Shown here: in pieces, positions 43,357-52,223 of the stretch | How positions within the stretch are numbered: the stretch's first letter is position 1 | Layout of the letters: every line of letters starts with the position of its first letter | Source of the DNA: Sphaerisporangium rhizosphaerae | GTDB lineage: Bacteria > Actinomycetota > Actinomycetes > Streptosporangiales > Streptosporangiaceae | NCBI RefSeq assembly: GCF_042665155.1 | Contig: NZ_JBHTCG010000008.1 | Coordinates: 1 to 64,000 of the forward strand | DNA length: 64,000 nt | Direction: 5' to 3' | The notes under the pieces: generated by a model | Seen by the model: the letters and a program-made list of their open reading frames with translations, nothing else | The model's database searches: none | What the model was told of the DNA's origin: nothing | Made by a program: the position numbers and the translations under genes

Positions 43357-44319
43357 ATGCGGCTCGCGAACCTCTCCTTCCGCTACGCCCGTCGCGCCCC
43401 CTGGGTCCTCCACGAGGTCGGCCTGGACCTCCCGCCCGGCACGATCGCCGAGGTCACGGGGCGCAACGGCGCCGGCAAGTCCACACTGCTGAGACTGCTC
43501 GCGGGCACCACGCCCCCGACGCGGGGCCACGTCACCGGCCGCCCGCCGGTCGTCGGGTACGCGCCGGAGATCTTCCCGGTCGAGCAGCCGTTCACGGTGG
43601 CCGCCTACCTGGCCCGCATGGCCGGCGTCCGCGGCCTCACCCCGGCGGCGATCGACCCCTGGGTGGAGCGCCTGGGCATGGCGGCGCTGCTGGAAGTGCC
43701 CCTCGGCGACCTGTCCAAGGGGAGCGCCCACAAGGTGGGCCTGGCGCAGGCGTTGCTGGCCCCGCCGGGCCTGCTCATCCTCGACGAGCCGTTCTCCGGA
43801 CTGGACGCGCAGGCCCGCGCCGAGCTGCCGGCCATCGTGGAGGAGGTCGTGGCGACGGGCGGCATCGTGGTGGTCAGCGACCACCAGAACGGCCTGGCCG
43901 GGCACCGGGGCGTCCTGCGCCTGCACGTGGGCGACCGGACGATCCGCCCCCTCGGCCACGACGCCCCGTCCGACACCCTCTCCACCGCCGCCGGCGCCCT
44001 GTCCCCGCCGACCGCGTCCACCAGCACACCGTCCCCACGTGTCGCCCCCGCCGACGCCTTCCCCACGCCGGCCGCAACGGCGGACGCGCCGTCCCCGCCT
44101 GCCACACTGTCACCGTCGCCATCTGTGACGCCTGCCGGCGCCCCGTCCCCGCCGGTCGCGCCTGCCGGCGTCCCGTCCGGGGCCATGGGTGCCGCGGCCG
44201 TCGTCATCGAGATCGCGGTGGAGGCGGGCGAGGCCGAGGCGGTCGTCCGCAAGCTGCGGGCCGACGGCTACCCGGCCGTGGTCCGCCCCCTGCCGCACGC
44301 CGGAAGCGAGGCGCGATGA
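43357..44319 (+). CDS. ABC transporter ATPase with low-complexity insert
   Basis: 320 residues. Walker A GRNGAGKST (35-43), signature 'LSKGSAHKVGLAQALL' (119-134, unusual SKGS in place of SGGQ) and Walker B 'LLILDEPFSGLD' (139-150). Residues about 202-278 are almost only Ser, Thr, Pro, Ala and Gly; a small alpha/beta segment follows (about 280-320, 'VVIEIAVEAGEAEAVVRKL'), likely a C-terminal domain connected by the insert. It overlaps the next gene by 4 bp (ATGA). Forms a half-size exporter with it. No clear Shine-Dalgarno sequence; TAGGCT 10 bp upstream of ATG hints at a nearly leaderless mRNA. Confidence 0.82.
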   Translation: MRLANLSFRYARRAPWVLHEVGLDLPPGTIAEVTGRNGAGKSTLLRLLAGTTPPTRGHVTGRPPVVGYAPEIFPVEQPFTVAAYLARMAGVRGLTPAAIDPWVERLGMAALLEVPLGDLSKGSAHKVGLAQALLAPPGLLILDEPFSGLDAQARAELPAIVEEVVATGGIVVVSDHQNGLAGHRGVLRLHVGDRTIRPLGHDAPSDTLSTAAGALSPPTASTSTPSPRVAPADAFPTPAATADAPSPPATLSPSPSVTPAGAPSPPVAPAGVPSGAMGAAAVVIEIAVEAGEAEAVVRKLRADGYPAVVRPLPHAGSEAR

Positions 44320-44999
44320 GAGCCACGGTCTCCCTCACCCAGTTCAAGATCGCCACTTACGTGCGGTCACACCGCGTCCTCCATCCGTTCGCCGGGCTGC
44401 TGGCCATCATGATCGTGCTGTACTCCGTGCGGGTGGCGCCCGGGACGGAGCTGTCCTCCTACGCCGACTCGGCGGCGCTGCTGGTCCCCGTCTTCGCCTG
44501 GGCGGCGCGCGGGCTGCTCGACGCCGAGCCGGACGTGCAACGACTGATCTCCGCCACCGCCGCCGGGCGCCCCGGACGCGAGGTGGCGGGCGGCCTGGCC
44601 GCCTCGGCGGCCGTGAACGCCGTGCTGGCCGCGCTCGCCCTGGCCGTCCCGCTGGCCATCGGCTTCACCGCGACACCCGGCGCCGTCGTGCTGCTCGGCG
44701 GGCTCGCGCTGCACGTGCTGTCGCTGGTCACCGGCACCGCCCTCGGCGCGCTGACCAGCCGCCCGATCCTGCCCGACCCGGCGGTCTCGGCCCTGGCCCT
44801 GCTCGGCGGGTACGTGGCGATGCTGCTGGTCAGCCTCGCCCCGATCGCCTGGCTGACCGTCCCGATCATCGGCTGGATGCGCGCCGCCGGACGGCCCGGT
44901 TTCCTGGGCGGGCATCTGCCGGGGCTGGCCGTCATCACCGCCCTCTGGTGCGCGCTGGCCCTGGCCGCCTACATCCGCCTGCGCCGCACCCGGCCCTAG
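44316..44999 (+). CDS. ABC transporter membrane protein
   Basis: 227-residue protein with about six helices starting after a short N-terminal cytoplasmic segment. Overlaps the ATPase gene by 4 bp, so it is the membrane partner. No sequence motif names the substrate; the arrangement matches ABC-2-type exporters of two genes. A homodimer with two copies of the ATPase is expected. Confidence 0.78.
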   Translation: MRATVSLTQFKIATYVRSHRVLHPFAGLLAIMIVLYSVRVAPGTELSSYADSAALLVPVFAWAARGLLDAEPDVQRLISATAAGRPGREVAGGLAASAAVNAVLAALALAVPLAIGFTATPGAVVLLGGLALHVLSLVTGTALGALTSRPILPDPAVSALALLGGYVAMLLVSLAPIAWLTVPIIGWMRAAGRPGFLGGHLPGLAVITALWCALALAAYIRLRRTRP

Positions 45000-45205
45000 C
45001 CACCAGGCCCTCACGCCCGCACCGCCCACGTCACCGTGGCGAGCGGCCTGACCGGCATGCCCGGCGTACCCGTGCGCACGCCTGCCGCCACCTGCTTCAC
45101 CGTCGGCGGCGATGCCATCTGGTCTCACGATGCAAGACGAATATGTTCACGATGTGGATGACCGCATAGTCTCCGGGTATCACGCCACCGAGGAGACTGA
45201 TCGAC

Positions 45206-46012
45206 ATGCCGGCACCACGCGCCGTCTACACCCACGGGCACCACGAGTCGGTGCTCCGCTCCCACACCTGGCGGACGGCGGCCAACTCCGCCGCCTACCT
45301 GCTGCCGCACCTGCAACCCGGGATGTCGTTGCTGGACGTCGGCTGCGGTCCGGGCACCATCACCGCCGACCTCGCCCACCTGGTCGCCCCCGGCCGCGTC
45401 GTCGGGATGGACACCAGCGAGAGCATCGTCGCCCAGGCCAGGGACGCGGCCGCATCCTCCGGCCTGACGAACCTCACCTTCCAGACCGGCGACCTGTACG
45501 ACCTGGACCATCCCGACGGCTCGTTCGACGTGGTGCACGCCCATCAGGTGCTGCAGCACGTCGCCGACCCCGTCGGCGCTCTGGCCGCCATGCGCCGGGC
45601 CTGCCGCCCCGGCGGGGTGGTCGCGGCCCGCGACTCCGACTACGCGACCTTCACCTGGTATCCGGAGTCGCCGGTGCTCAACGAGTGGCGCGAGCTGTAC
45701 CGGCACGTCGCGGCGGCCAACGGCGGACAGCCCGACGCCGGCCGGCGGCTGCTCTCGTGGGCACGCCAGGCCGGCTTCACCGACGTCACCGCCACCGCGT
45801 CGGTCTGGTGCTTCGCCGCCCCGGCGGACCGCGCCTGGTGGAGCGGCCTGTGGGCCGAACGGGTCGTCGCCTCCGCCTTCGCCGACCACGCCCTGGCCTA
45901 CGGCGCCACGCGGAGCGACCTTCAACGCATCAGCGAGGCCTGGCAGGAGTGGGGAACCCACCAGGACGCCTGGTTCACCGTCGTCCACGGCGAGATCATC
46001 TGCCGGGCCTGA
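45206..46012 (+). CDS. SAM-dependent class I methyltransferase
   Basis: 268 residues. SAM-binding motif I 'LLDVGCGPG' at 42-50, motif II region 'VVGMDTSESIV', and 'FDVVHAHQVLQHV' as motif III/IV, as in UbiE/COQ5-like enzymes. The C-terminal part (about 170-268) is helical and would cap the active site. Target unknown; no biosynthetic cluster surrounds it. Overlaps the convergent LLM gene by 17 bp at their 3' ends. The 200-bp gap upstream (45000-45205) shows nothing else. Confidence 0.85.
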   Translation: MPAPRAVYTHGHHESVLRSHTWRTAANSAAYLLPHLQPGMSLLDVGCGPGTITADLAHLVAPGRVVGMDTSESIVAQARDAAASSGLTNLTFQTGDLYDLDHPDGSFDVVHAHQVLQHVADPVGALAAMRRACRPGGVVAARDSDYATFTWYPESPVLNEWRELYRHVAAANGGQPDAGRRLLSWARQAGFTDVTATASVWCFAAPADRAWWSGLWAERVVASAFADHALAYGATRSDLQRISEAWQEWGTHQDAWFTVVHGEIICRA

Positions 46013-46877
46013 CCTCGCGCAGTCCGAGCGTCGCGGCGACGGTCTCCAGCGCCGCGAGGTGTCCTTCCACCCCGGCCAGGCCCGCGTTCATGGTGTTGAC
46101 GGCGATGTGCGTGGCGCCGGCCTCCCGCCACTGGCGGGCCAGGCCGGCCACCTCCTCCGGGTCGCCCTGCCAGCTCACCCGTCCCTCCATGCCCAGAGTG
46201 GAGGGATCGCGCCCCGCCCGCAGCGCGGCCTCGTCGACCACCGCCTTGGCCTCCACCAGCCTCGGTCCGGGACCCATCTGCGGGAACCAGCCGTCCGCCA
46301 GCCGTCCGGCGCGCCGATAGGCCGGGAGCGACTGCGCGCCGAACCACAGGGGGATCGGCCGCTGCACCGGCAGGGGCGCGAGACCCGCCCCGGTGATCCG
46401 GTCGTACTCGCCGTGGAAGGTGACGGTGCGCTCGGTCCACAACCGGCGCAGCAGGCCCACCTGCTCCTCGACGCGCCTGCCGCGGACGGCGAAGTCCTGT
46501 CCGAGGGCCTCGTACTCGACCGCGTTCCACCCCAGGCCAACGCCCAGCCGGAAATGGCCGGAGGTGAGCAGGTCGACCTCGGCCGCCTGCTTGGCCACCA
46601 GGGCCGTCTGCCGTTGCGGCAGGATGATGATGGAGGTGACCAGCTCCAGCGAGGTCAGCGCGGCGAGGAACCCGAACAGCACCATCGGCTCGTGGAAGGT
46701 GGTGTGCACGTCGTACACGCCGCGCCAGTCGCGGTGCACCTCGGGGTCGGCGCCGACGACGTGGTCGTAGGCCATCACGTGCCGGTAGCCGAGCTCCTGG
46801 ACCGCCTGCCCGTACGCCCGCACCGCGCCGGCGTCCGAGCCGATCTCGGTCTGGGGAAAGACAACACCGATGCGCAT
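45996..46877 (-). CDS. LLM-class F420-dependent oxidoreductase
   Basis: 293-residue TIM barrel. 'RIGVVFPQTEIG' begins the fold, and 'TSIIILPQRQTALVAKQAAEVDLLT' plus 'LGVGLGWNAVEYEALG' are the family's central strands (both given in part). ATG 46877 was chosen because GGGAG lies 6 bp upstream; the frame stays open to 46919. F420 rather than FMN is expected in this lineage. Substrate unknown. Shares only general fold features with the other LLM gene at 12795-13706. Confidence 0.85.
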   Translation of the reverse strand: MRIGVVFPQTEIGSDAGAVRAYGQAVQELGYRHVMAYDHVVGADPEVHRDWRGVYDVHTTFHEPMVLFGFLAALTSLELVTSIIILPQRQTALVAKQAAEVDLLTSGHFRLGVGLGWNAVEYEALGQDFAVRGRRVEEQVGLLRRLWTERTVTFHGEYDRITGAGLAPLPVQRPIPLWFGAQSLPAYRRAGRLADGWFPQMGPGPRLVEAKAVVDEAALRAGRDPSTLGMEGRVSWQGDPEEVAGLARQWREAGATHIAVNTMNAGLAGVEGHLAALETVAATLGLREVRPGR

Positions 46878-46915
46878 GCGTGGCTCCCGTCGGCCGTCCG
46901 GTTGACTCGCTGCCA

Positions 46916-47065
46916 TCATTCCGTGCCCCGTGACGCCTCAACCCCTCGCGCCCTCCGGTCTCGGCCGGTTCGGCGCGAGGCGCGGGTGTGGCGGGCGATG
47001 ACCCGCAGCCCTTCGACGAAGGCCGCGGCGAACTGGCGGGGGCCGGCGGGGATCAGGGCGCGCAT
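46916..47065 (-). CDS. Possible 49-residue basic protein
   Basis: An ORF with GAGGAGG 5 bp before its ATG, one of the best Shine-Dalgarno sequences in the window, and high third-position GC. The product starts 'MRALIPAGPRQFAAAFVEGL', then becomes Arg-rich (about 12 Arg in the last 28 residues). The first half could be an amphipathic helix. I recognise no family. It ends about 40 bp before the LLM start on the same strand. It may be a leader peptide or a small structural protein. Confidence 0.4.
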   Translation of the reverse strand: MRALIPAGPRQFAAAFVEGLRVIARHTRASRRTGRDRRARGVEASRGTE

Positions 47066-47185
47066 GTCGGCCTCCTCGGACGATCGGTGTGAGTTGCTCC
47101 GAGGTTCCCAGCGAGTCGTCCAGCGAACTACGCAAAAAGCCGCATTAAGGATGTTTTCTCACGCCCCCTCCCGCGCGGGGACCCG

Positions 47186-47671
47186 TCAGGCGGGGTGCGG
47201 GGCGCCCTGATGGGCGCGGGCCTGCTCGGCGCCGCGGCGGGCCAGCGCGTCGGCGCGGTCGTTCTCGGGGTGACCGGAGTGGCCCTTCACCCAGAGCCAC
47301 TCGACGGTGTGCCGGGCGGCGGCCGCGTCGAGCCGCTGCCACAGGTCCACGTTCTTGACCGGCTGCCTGCCGGCCGTCCGCCAGCCGTTGCGCTTCCAGC
47401 TCCGCAGCCACTGGGTGATGCCGTTGCGCACGTAGGTGCTGTCGGTGTGCAGGCGCACGGCGACCGGCCGGGTGAGGCTCTCCAGGGCCATGATGGCGGC
47501 CATCAGCTCCATGCGGTTGTTGGTGGTGCCGGCCTCGCCGCCGAAGATCTCCTTCTCGGTGCGGCCGTAGCGCAGCACCGCCCCCCAGCCGCCGGGCCCC
47601 GGATTGCCGCTGCACGCGCCGTCGGTGTAGATGTCCACGGCCCTCCCGGCCGTCTTCCCGTCATCCTGCAC
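47186..47671 (-). CDS. rnhA: Ribonuclease HI
   Basis: 161 residues. Catalytic D17 ('IYTDGACSGNP'), E55 ('NNRMELMA') and D77 ('LHTDSTYV') are present, and the fourth acidic residue lies in 'GHPENDRADALA'. The 'WKRNGWRTAGRQPVKNVDLW' basic loop is the RNase HI handle. It degrades RNA in RNA-DNA hybrids. GTG 47671 with GGGAG 9 bp upstream was chosen; the frame opens earlier without homology. Single gene by context. Confidence 0.9.
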   Translation of the reverse strand: MQDDGKTAGRAVDIYTDGACSGNPGPGGWGAVLRYGRTEKEIFGGEAGTTNNRMELMAAIMALESLTRPVAVRLHTDSTYVRNGITQWLRSWKRNGWRTAGRQPVKNVDLWQRLDAAAARHTVEWLWVKGHSGHPENDRADALARRGAEQARAHQGAPHPA

Positions 47672-47983
47672 AGCCGCGCGCTCCCGCCCATCGCGTCTCA
47701 CGGTCGGCACCAGTCTTACCACTCCCGCCGCGCCGTCCGGCGGACAGGGCGATGAGTTCTCGGCTCTTCACCTGACGGCCAGAATATGGCGGATATGACG
47801 GCAATTATCCGTAGATCAACCGATAAGCAAGCCTTCACCTGAATGAAGAGCATATTTCAGTATATGGCTACTTCGCCGAGCGGACCTGGGCCGATGTCCT
47901 CGCCGGTTTTCGCCCACACGGCCAAGGCGTTTGCCATAAATTCGGCATGCCTGGGCCAGGAATCGTCCCCGCGGGAGTACGCC

Positions 47984-48238
47984 ATGGAAAGTTCGGACGG
48001 CCGCATTCTGATCATCATCGTGATCGCGACGATCCTGTTCATCGTCGGCCGCAACTTCCAGCGCGCCCTCGATACCTGGGCGGGCTGGGGCAAGGCGGCG
48101 AAGGCCGCCGCCGACGCCGCCGGCAAGATCTCCGGCGCCAAGTCGGCCGCGTGGGCGGCGTTCTGGCGCATGGTCGTCATCGGCGCCGGCACCCTGCTCC
48201 TGCTCGCGCTGCTGGCGAACACGATCAGGTATATGTGA
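47984..48238 (+). CDS. Small two-helix membrane protein
   Basis: 84 residues: a transmembrane helix (about 8-24, 'ILIIIVIATILFIVG'), a charged Ala/Lys/Gly-rich linker (about 28-58) and a second helix (about 62-80). GGGAG lies 6 bp before ATG 47984. The longer upstream frame has no helix or homology. Function unknown. It ends 2 bp before the convergent rlmN stop. Confidence 0.55.
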   Translation: MESSDGRILIIIVIATILFIVGRNFQRALDTWAGWGKAAKAAADAAGKISGAKSAAWAAFWRMVVIGAGTLLLLALLANTIRYM

Positions 48239-48240
48239 CC

Positions 48241-49341
48241 TCAGGCCTCCGGCGCGGCCGCGAGCTGGCCGCAGGCGCCGTCGATCTCGCGGCCGCGGGT
48301 GTCACGGACGGTGACCGCCACGCCGTGCGACTCCAGGCGGCGGACGAAGGCCCGCTCGTCCTCCGGGCGGGAGGCCGTCCACTTGGAGCCGGGGGTCGGG
48401 TTGAGCGGGATCAGGTTGACGTGCACCAGCTTGCCCTTGAGCAGGCGGCCGAGCAGGTCGGCCCGCCACTCCTGGTCGTTGATGTCCTTGATCAGGGCGT
48501 ACTCGATGGAGACGCGCCGCTTGGTGGTGGCGGCGTACTTCCAGGCGGCGTCCAGCACCTCGCCGACCTTCCAGCGGGTGTTGACCGGCACCAGCGTGTC
48601 GCGCAGCTCGTCGTCGGGGGCGTGCAGGGAGACCGCCAGCGTCACCGGCAGCCTCTCGTTCGCGAGCTTGTCGATGGCGGGCACCAGCCCGACCGTCGAG
48701 ACGGTCACGCCACGGGCGGAGATGCCGAGGCCCTCGGGAGCGGGATCGACGATGCGGCGCACGGCGCCGATCACGGCCTTGTAGTTGGCCAGCGGCTCGC
48801 CCATGCCCATGAAGACGATGTTGCTCACCCGCCCGGGCCCGCCGGGCACCTCGTCCCTGGCCAGGGCACGGGCACCGGACACGACCTGCTCGACGATCTC
48901 GGCCGTGGACATGTTGCGGGTCAGGCCGGCCTGCCCGGTGGCGCAGAACGGGCAGTTCATGCCGCACCCGGCCTGGGACGACACACACATCGTCACGCGG
49001 TCGGGGTAGCGCATCAGCACCGACTCGACCAGCGCCCCGTCGAACAGCCGCCACAGCGTCTTGCGCGTCATGCCCTCATCACAGGTGATCTCGCGCACCG
49101 AGGTCAGCAGATTCGGCATCAGACGCGTCACGAGCTGGTCGCGCGACGACGCCGGCAGGTCGGTCATGTGCTCGGGGTCGGTGGTCAGCCGCTCGAAGTA
49201 GTGCCGGGACAACTGGTCGGCACGGAAAGGCTTCTCGCCCAGCTCGGCGACGGCCGTGCGGCGCTCCGCCATGGACAGGTCGGCCAGGTGGCGTGACGGC
49301 TTCGCCCGTCGGGGGGCGACAAAGGTTAGCTCGGCGGACAT
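48241..49341 (-). CDS. rlmN: 23S rRNA (adenine2503-C2)-methyltransferase RlmN
   Basis: 366-residue radical SAM enzyme. The 4Fe-4S Cys are C126, C130 and C133 ('CGMNCPFC'), and the methyl-carrying Cys is C357 near the C-terminus ('GACGQL'). 'GGPGRVSNIVFMGMGEPL' is the RlmN hallmark. It methylates A2503 of 23S rRNA and some tRNAs. It lies near cdsA and frr as in other actinobacteria. AAGGA sits almost directly before the ATG. Confidence 0.95.
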   Translation of the reverse strand: MSAELTFVAPRRAKPSRHLADLSMAERRTAVAELGEKPFRADQLSRHYFERLTTDPEHMTDLPASSRDQLVTRLMPNLLTSVREITCDEGMTRKTLWRLFDGALVESVLMRYPDRVTMCVSSQAGCGMNCPFCATGQAGLTRNMSTAEIVEQVVSGARALARDEVPGGPGRVSNIVFMGMGEPLANYKAVIGAVRRIVDPAPEGLGISARGVTVSTVGLVPAIDKLANERLPVTLAVSLHAPDDELRDTLVPVNTRWKVGEVLDAAWKYAATTKRRVSIEYALIKDINDQEWRADLLGRLLKGKLVHVNLIPLNPTPGSKWTASRPEDERAFVRRLESHGVAVTVRDTRGREIDGACGQLAAAPEA

Positions 49342-49449
49342 GTCCTTCTCTTAACGGTTTGCCGGAAGCTGCAGCGGACAGCCATTCCGTGTGATCTATT
49401 GCGATCGTCGGCCGAACGGGGAGACGTTCACCGGAAAGGCGGATATGCG

Positions 49450-50478
49450 TTGGGCACCACCGATGTCGTCCTCACCGACACCAGCCCCTACGGTAGCCGC
49501 GTGGTGACCGTCGAACACGACGGGCTGTCCTCGGTAGCTTACCTGCGCGACGCCGAAGGCGGGATCCACGGAGCCGTGTGGCTCGCCAACCATGGCCCCG
49601 CACCCTCCTCGGTCGATCTGGTGCGCATCGAGTCCGGACAGACCCCCGTCATGCCGCTCGGCACCACCCGCGTCCCCGAAGGCACCCCGCCGTTCACGGC
49701 GGAGGAGCTCGAAGTGCTGTGGTTCGAGGAGGGCGACGGCGCCGCCCTGTACCGCAACGGCGACCTGCTGGCCGTCATTCCCGGGTGGGCCGACCTCGAA
49801 CGCGGCATGCCCGGCTACGCCAGAGACGTCGTCAGCGAGTCGCCGTTCGCCTGGCCGCTGGCCGAGGCCCTCGAAGGGCTGGCCCCGCGCATCGCCAAAG
49901 CCCGCTCGTACTGGGAATGGCGGCACGGCGACGCCGCCTGGCCGTCGTTCCAGCAGTTCGTGATGAGCCACCTGGACGCCCGCGTCGGCCCGGCCGCGCG
50001 ATATTGGGACGTCGGCGGCGACCGGCTGCCGGCCGTGGGCATCACCGAGCGCCCGCAGGACGGATACACCGTGCTGTCCACCGTGGGGATGAGCTGCCAG
50101 CGCATGCCCACCGTCGAGCAGTACGACCGGCCGGACACCCACGCGCGCATCGAACTCGCCGTCGCCACGCGGAGCGAGGCGACCGAGGCGGCGCAGCTGT
50201 TGCTGTGGCTGGCGCGCTACCCGTGGCACTCGGTCACCTGGCTCGGGCACGGCCACACGGCGCGCTGGTACCGCGAGGCCGCGTCGTTCCCGCTCGGACC
50301 CGCCTACCAGGGGGTGGTGCTGATCGACGCCGTGCCCGGGCTGCCGGATCTGTCGGGGTTCGCCTTCAGCGGCGACGAGGTGCGGTGGCTCTGGCTCGCC
50401 CCGGTCACCGAACAGGAGCTGCACGCCGTGGCCGAGCACGGCCACCAGGCGCTGCCGCTGTCCGCACGCGTCCCCTGA
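49450..50478 (+). CDS. SUFU-domain protein
   Basis: 342 residues. The C-terminal half (about 170-340) matches the suppressor-of-fused domain ('LPAVGITERPQDGYTVLSTVG', 'RIELAVATRSEATEA', 'WYREAASFPLG', each given in part). The N-terminal 165 residues form a separate alpha/beta region with 'PEGTPPFTAEELEVLWF'. Bacterial SUFU-like domains occur in toxin immunity proteins and as stand-alone proteins; no toxin is adjacent, so function is unknown. TTG 49450 is chosen (AGGCGG about 10 bp upstream). Convergent with cdsA and divergent from rlmN, inside an otherwise conserved core block. Confidence 0.75.
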   Translation: MGTTDVVLTDTSPYGSRVVTVEHDGLSSVAYLRDAEGGIHGAVWLANHGPAPSSVDLVRIESGQTPVMPLGTTRVPEGTPPFTAEELEVLWFEEGDGAALYRNGDLLAVIPGWADLERGMPGYARDVVSESPFAWPLAEALEGLAPRIAKARSYWEWRHGDAAWPSFQQFVMSHLDARVGPAARYWDVGGDRLPAVGITERPQDGYTVLSTVGMSCQRMPTVEQYDRPDTHARIELAVATRSEATEAAQLLLWLARYPWHSVTWLGHGHTARWYREAASFPLGPAYQGVVLIDAVPGLPDLSGFAFSGDEVRWLWLAPVTEQELHAVAEHGHQALPLSARVP

Positions 50479-50487
50479 CAGCGGCCG

Positions 50488-51489
50488 TCAGGAGGGGATG
50501 AAGATCGCCAGGAGCAGCCAGACGGGGAACAGCGTGGCGAGCAGCGAGTCCAGGCGGTCCATCAGCCCGCCGTGGCCCGGCAGCACGTTCCCCATGTCCT
50601 TGATGCCGAGATCGCGCTTGATCACCGACTCGACGAGGTCGCCCAGCGTGGCGCACACGGCGACCACCGCCCCCACAACGGCGCCCTGCCAGAACTGGCC
50701 CTCCAGGAGGAAGCGCACCAGCAGCGCCCCGCACAGCACGCATGCGAGCACGGACCCGGCGAAACCCTCCCAGGTCTTCTTCGGGCTGATGATAGACATC
50801 TTGTGCTTGCCGAACAGGATGCCCGCGAAGTAGCCGCCGATGTCGCTGCACACGGTGACGGCGACGAAGATCACCACCCGGTCCGCGCCATCCTCATGGC
50901 TCAGCATGAGCGGCACGAACTCGGCGATCAGCGCCGGGTACACCGCGGTCAGCACACCTGCGGAGGCGTCGCGGACGTACCCTTCGGCGCCCTTGAGCAT
51001 GCGCTGGACGAGCAGGACCAGCACCGTCAGCGTGAAGGCGCCCAGCAGCCAGATCGTGCCGCCCCAATATGCTCCCGCCAGCATGGCGACCAGGCCGGTC
51101 AGTACGGTCGGCATCGGCACCTGGGCATCGCGGGTGGCGAGCGCGCGGGCCATCTCGACGACGCCGATGCCCACCGCGGCCAGGACCACCAGCAGGAACA
51201 GCGCCTTGACGGTGTAGAGGGACACCAGCACGAGCGCCCCGAGGACGACGCCCACCCCGATCGCGGCGGGCAGATTACGCCCGGTACGAATGCCCTTCGG
51301 CCGCCCACCGCCCTGCGAACCACCGGCGGGCTCGCCGGCCGGGCGCGGGCCCTGCGGCCCGAGGTCCTGCGCGGAGCCCGCGGCCTCGGCGGTGGCGTTC
51401 CGATGTGCGGCGCCCGGAGGCGCGGACGGACGCTCGTCGGGCCCCTGGCCGCCGGCCGGCTCGGTACCGTCCGCCGCCGTACCTTCCAC
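50488..51489 (-). CDS. cdsA: Phosphatidate cytidylyltransferase CdsA
   Basis: 333 residues: a cytoplasmic Pro/Ala/Gly-rich N-terminus (1-70), then about eight helices. The C-terminal signature 'SVIKRDLGIKDMGNVLPGHGGLMDRLDSL' (given in part: KRDxGIKDMG...GHGGxxDRxDS) is definitive for CDP-diglyceride synthases. It makes CDP-diacylglycerol from phosphatidic acid and CTP at the membrane. GTG 51489 is chosen; AGGAG lies 13 bp upstream, a long spacing. Downstream of frr by 167 bp. Confidence 0.92.
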   Translation of the reverse strand: MEGTAADGTEPAGGQGPDERPSAPPGAAHRNATAEAAGSAQDLGPQGPRPAGEPAGGSQGGGRPKGIRTGRNLPAAIGVGVVLGALVLVSLYTVKALFLLVVLAAVGIGVVEMARALATRDAQVPMPTVLTGLVAMLAGAYWGGTIWLLGAFTLTVLVLLVQRMLKGAEGYVRDASAGVLTAVYPALIAEFVPLMLSHEDGADRVVIFVAVTVCSDIGGYFAGILFGKHKMSIISPKKTWEGFAGSVLACVLCGALLVRFLLEGQFWQGAVVGAVVAVCATLGDLVESVIKRDLGIKDMGNVLPGHGGLMDRLDSLLATLFPVWLLLAIFIPS

Positions 51490-51656
51490 AGTGATCCCAA
51501 CTCTCCTGGCACGACCACGCTCGGCCGCCCGTTCCCGCCGGCGCCGCCGCGAGGCGGGGAGGGGGCGCGATGGGCGTCGAACGAGGCAAGGGCGCTCCCC
51601 CACGGCCAACACCGGAGTGGAAGCGCCCCAACCTGACCTGTGAACCGCCGTCCTGC

Positions 51657-52214
51657 TCAGACCTCGAGCAGCTCGGACTCCTTGTGCTTCAGCAGCTCGT
51701 CGATCTTTGCGACGTGCTTCTGGGTGAGGTCGTCGAGCTCCTTCTCGGCCCGCCGCACCTCGTCCTCACCGGTGTCGCCGTCCTTGACCATCTTGTCGAG
51801 GGTCTCCTTGGCGTGACGGCGGATGTTGCGCACCGAGACCTTGCTGCTCTCGGCCTTGTTCCTGGCGACCTTGATGTACTCCCGGCGGCGCTCCTCCGAC
51901 AGTTCGGGGAACACCACCCGGATCACCGCGCCGTCGTTGCCGGGGTTGACCCCGAGGTCGCTGTCGCGGATCGCCTTCTCGATGGCGCTCATCGAACCCT
52001 TGTCGTAGGGCTGGATGATGACCATGCGGGCCTCGGGGACGTGGAACGAGGCCAGCTGCTGCACCGGGGTCGGCGACCCGTAGTAGTCGACATTGATCTT
52101 GTTGAACATCGAGGGACTGACCCTGCCGGTGCGGATCGCCGCGAAGTCCTCCTTGGCGACCGCGACCGCCTTGTCCATCTTCTCCTCGGCTTCGAAGAGG
52201 GTTTCGTCGATCAC
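51657..52214 (-). CDS. frr: Ribosome recycling factor
   Basis: 185 residues, the canonical length, with the 'RTGRVSPSMFNKINVDYYG' region, 'VVFPELSEERRREYIKVA' and 'VRNIRR' of RRF. It releases ribosomes from mRNA with EF-G. GTG start with GGGAG 5 bp upstream; this Shine-Dalgarno sequence overlaps the pyrH stop codon, so the genes are coupled (9-bp gap). Confidence 0.97.
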   Translation of the reverse strand: MIDETLFEAEEKMDKAVAVAKEDFAAIRTGRVSPSMFNKINVDYYGSPTPVQQLASFHVPEARMVIIQPYDKGSMSAIEKAIRDSDLGVNPGNDGAVIRVVFPELSEERRREYIKVARNKAESSKVSVRNIRRHAKETLDKMVKDGDTGEDEVRRAEKELDDLTQKHVAKIDELLKHKESELLEV

Positions 52215-52223
52215 AGCGGCTCC

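Noticed and set aside
46938..47135. 65-residue minus-strand frame
   Set aside because: It overlaps the 49-residue ORF in another phase, has no ribosome-binding site and is shadow-like; the 49-residue frame is preferred.
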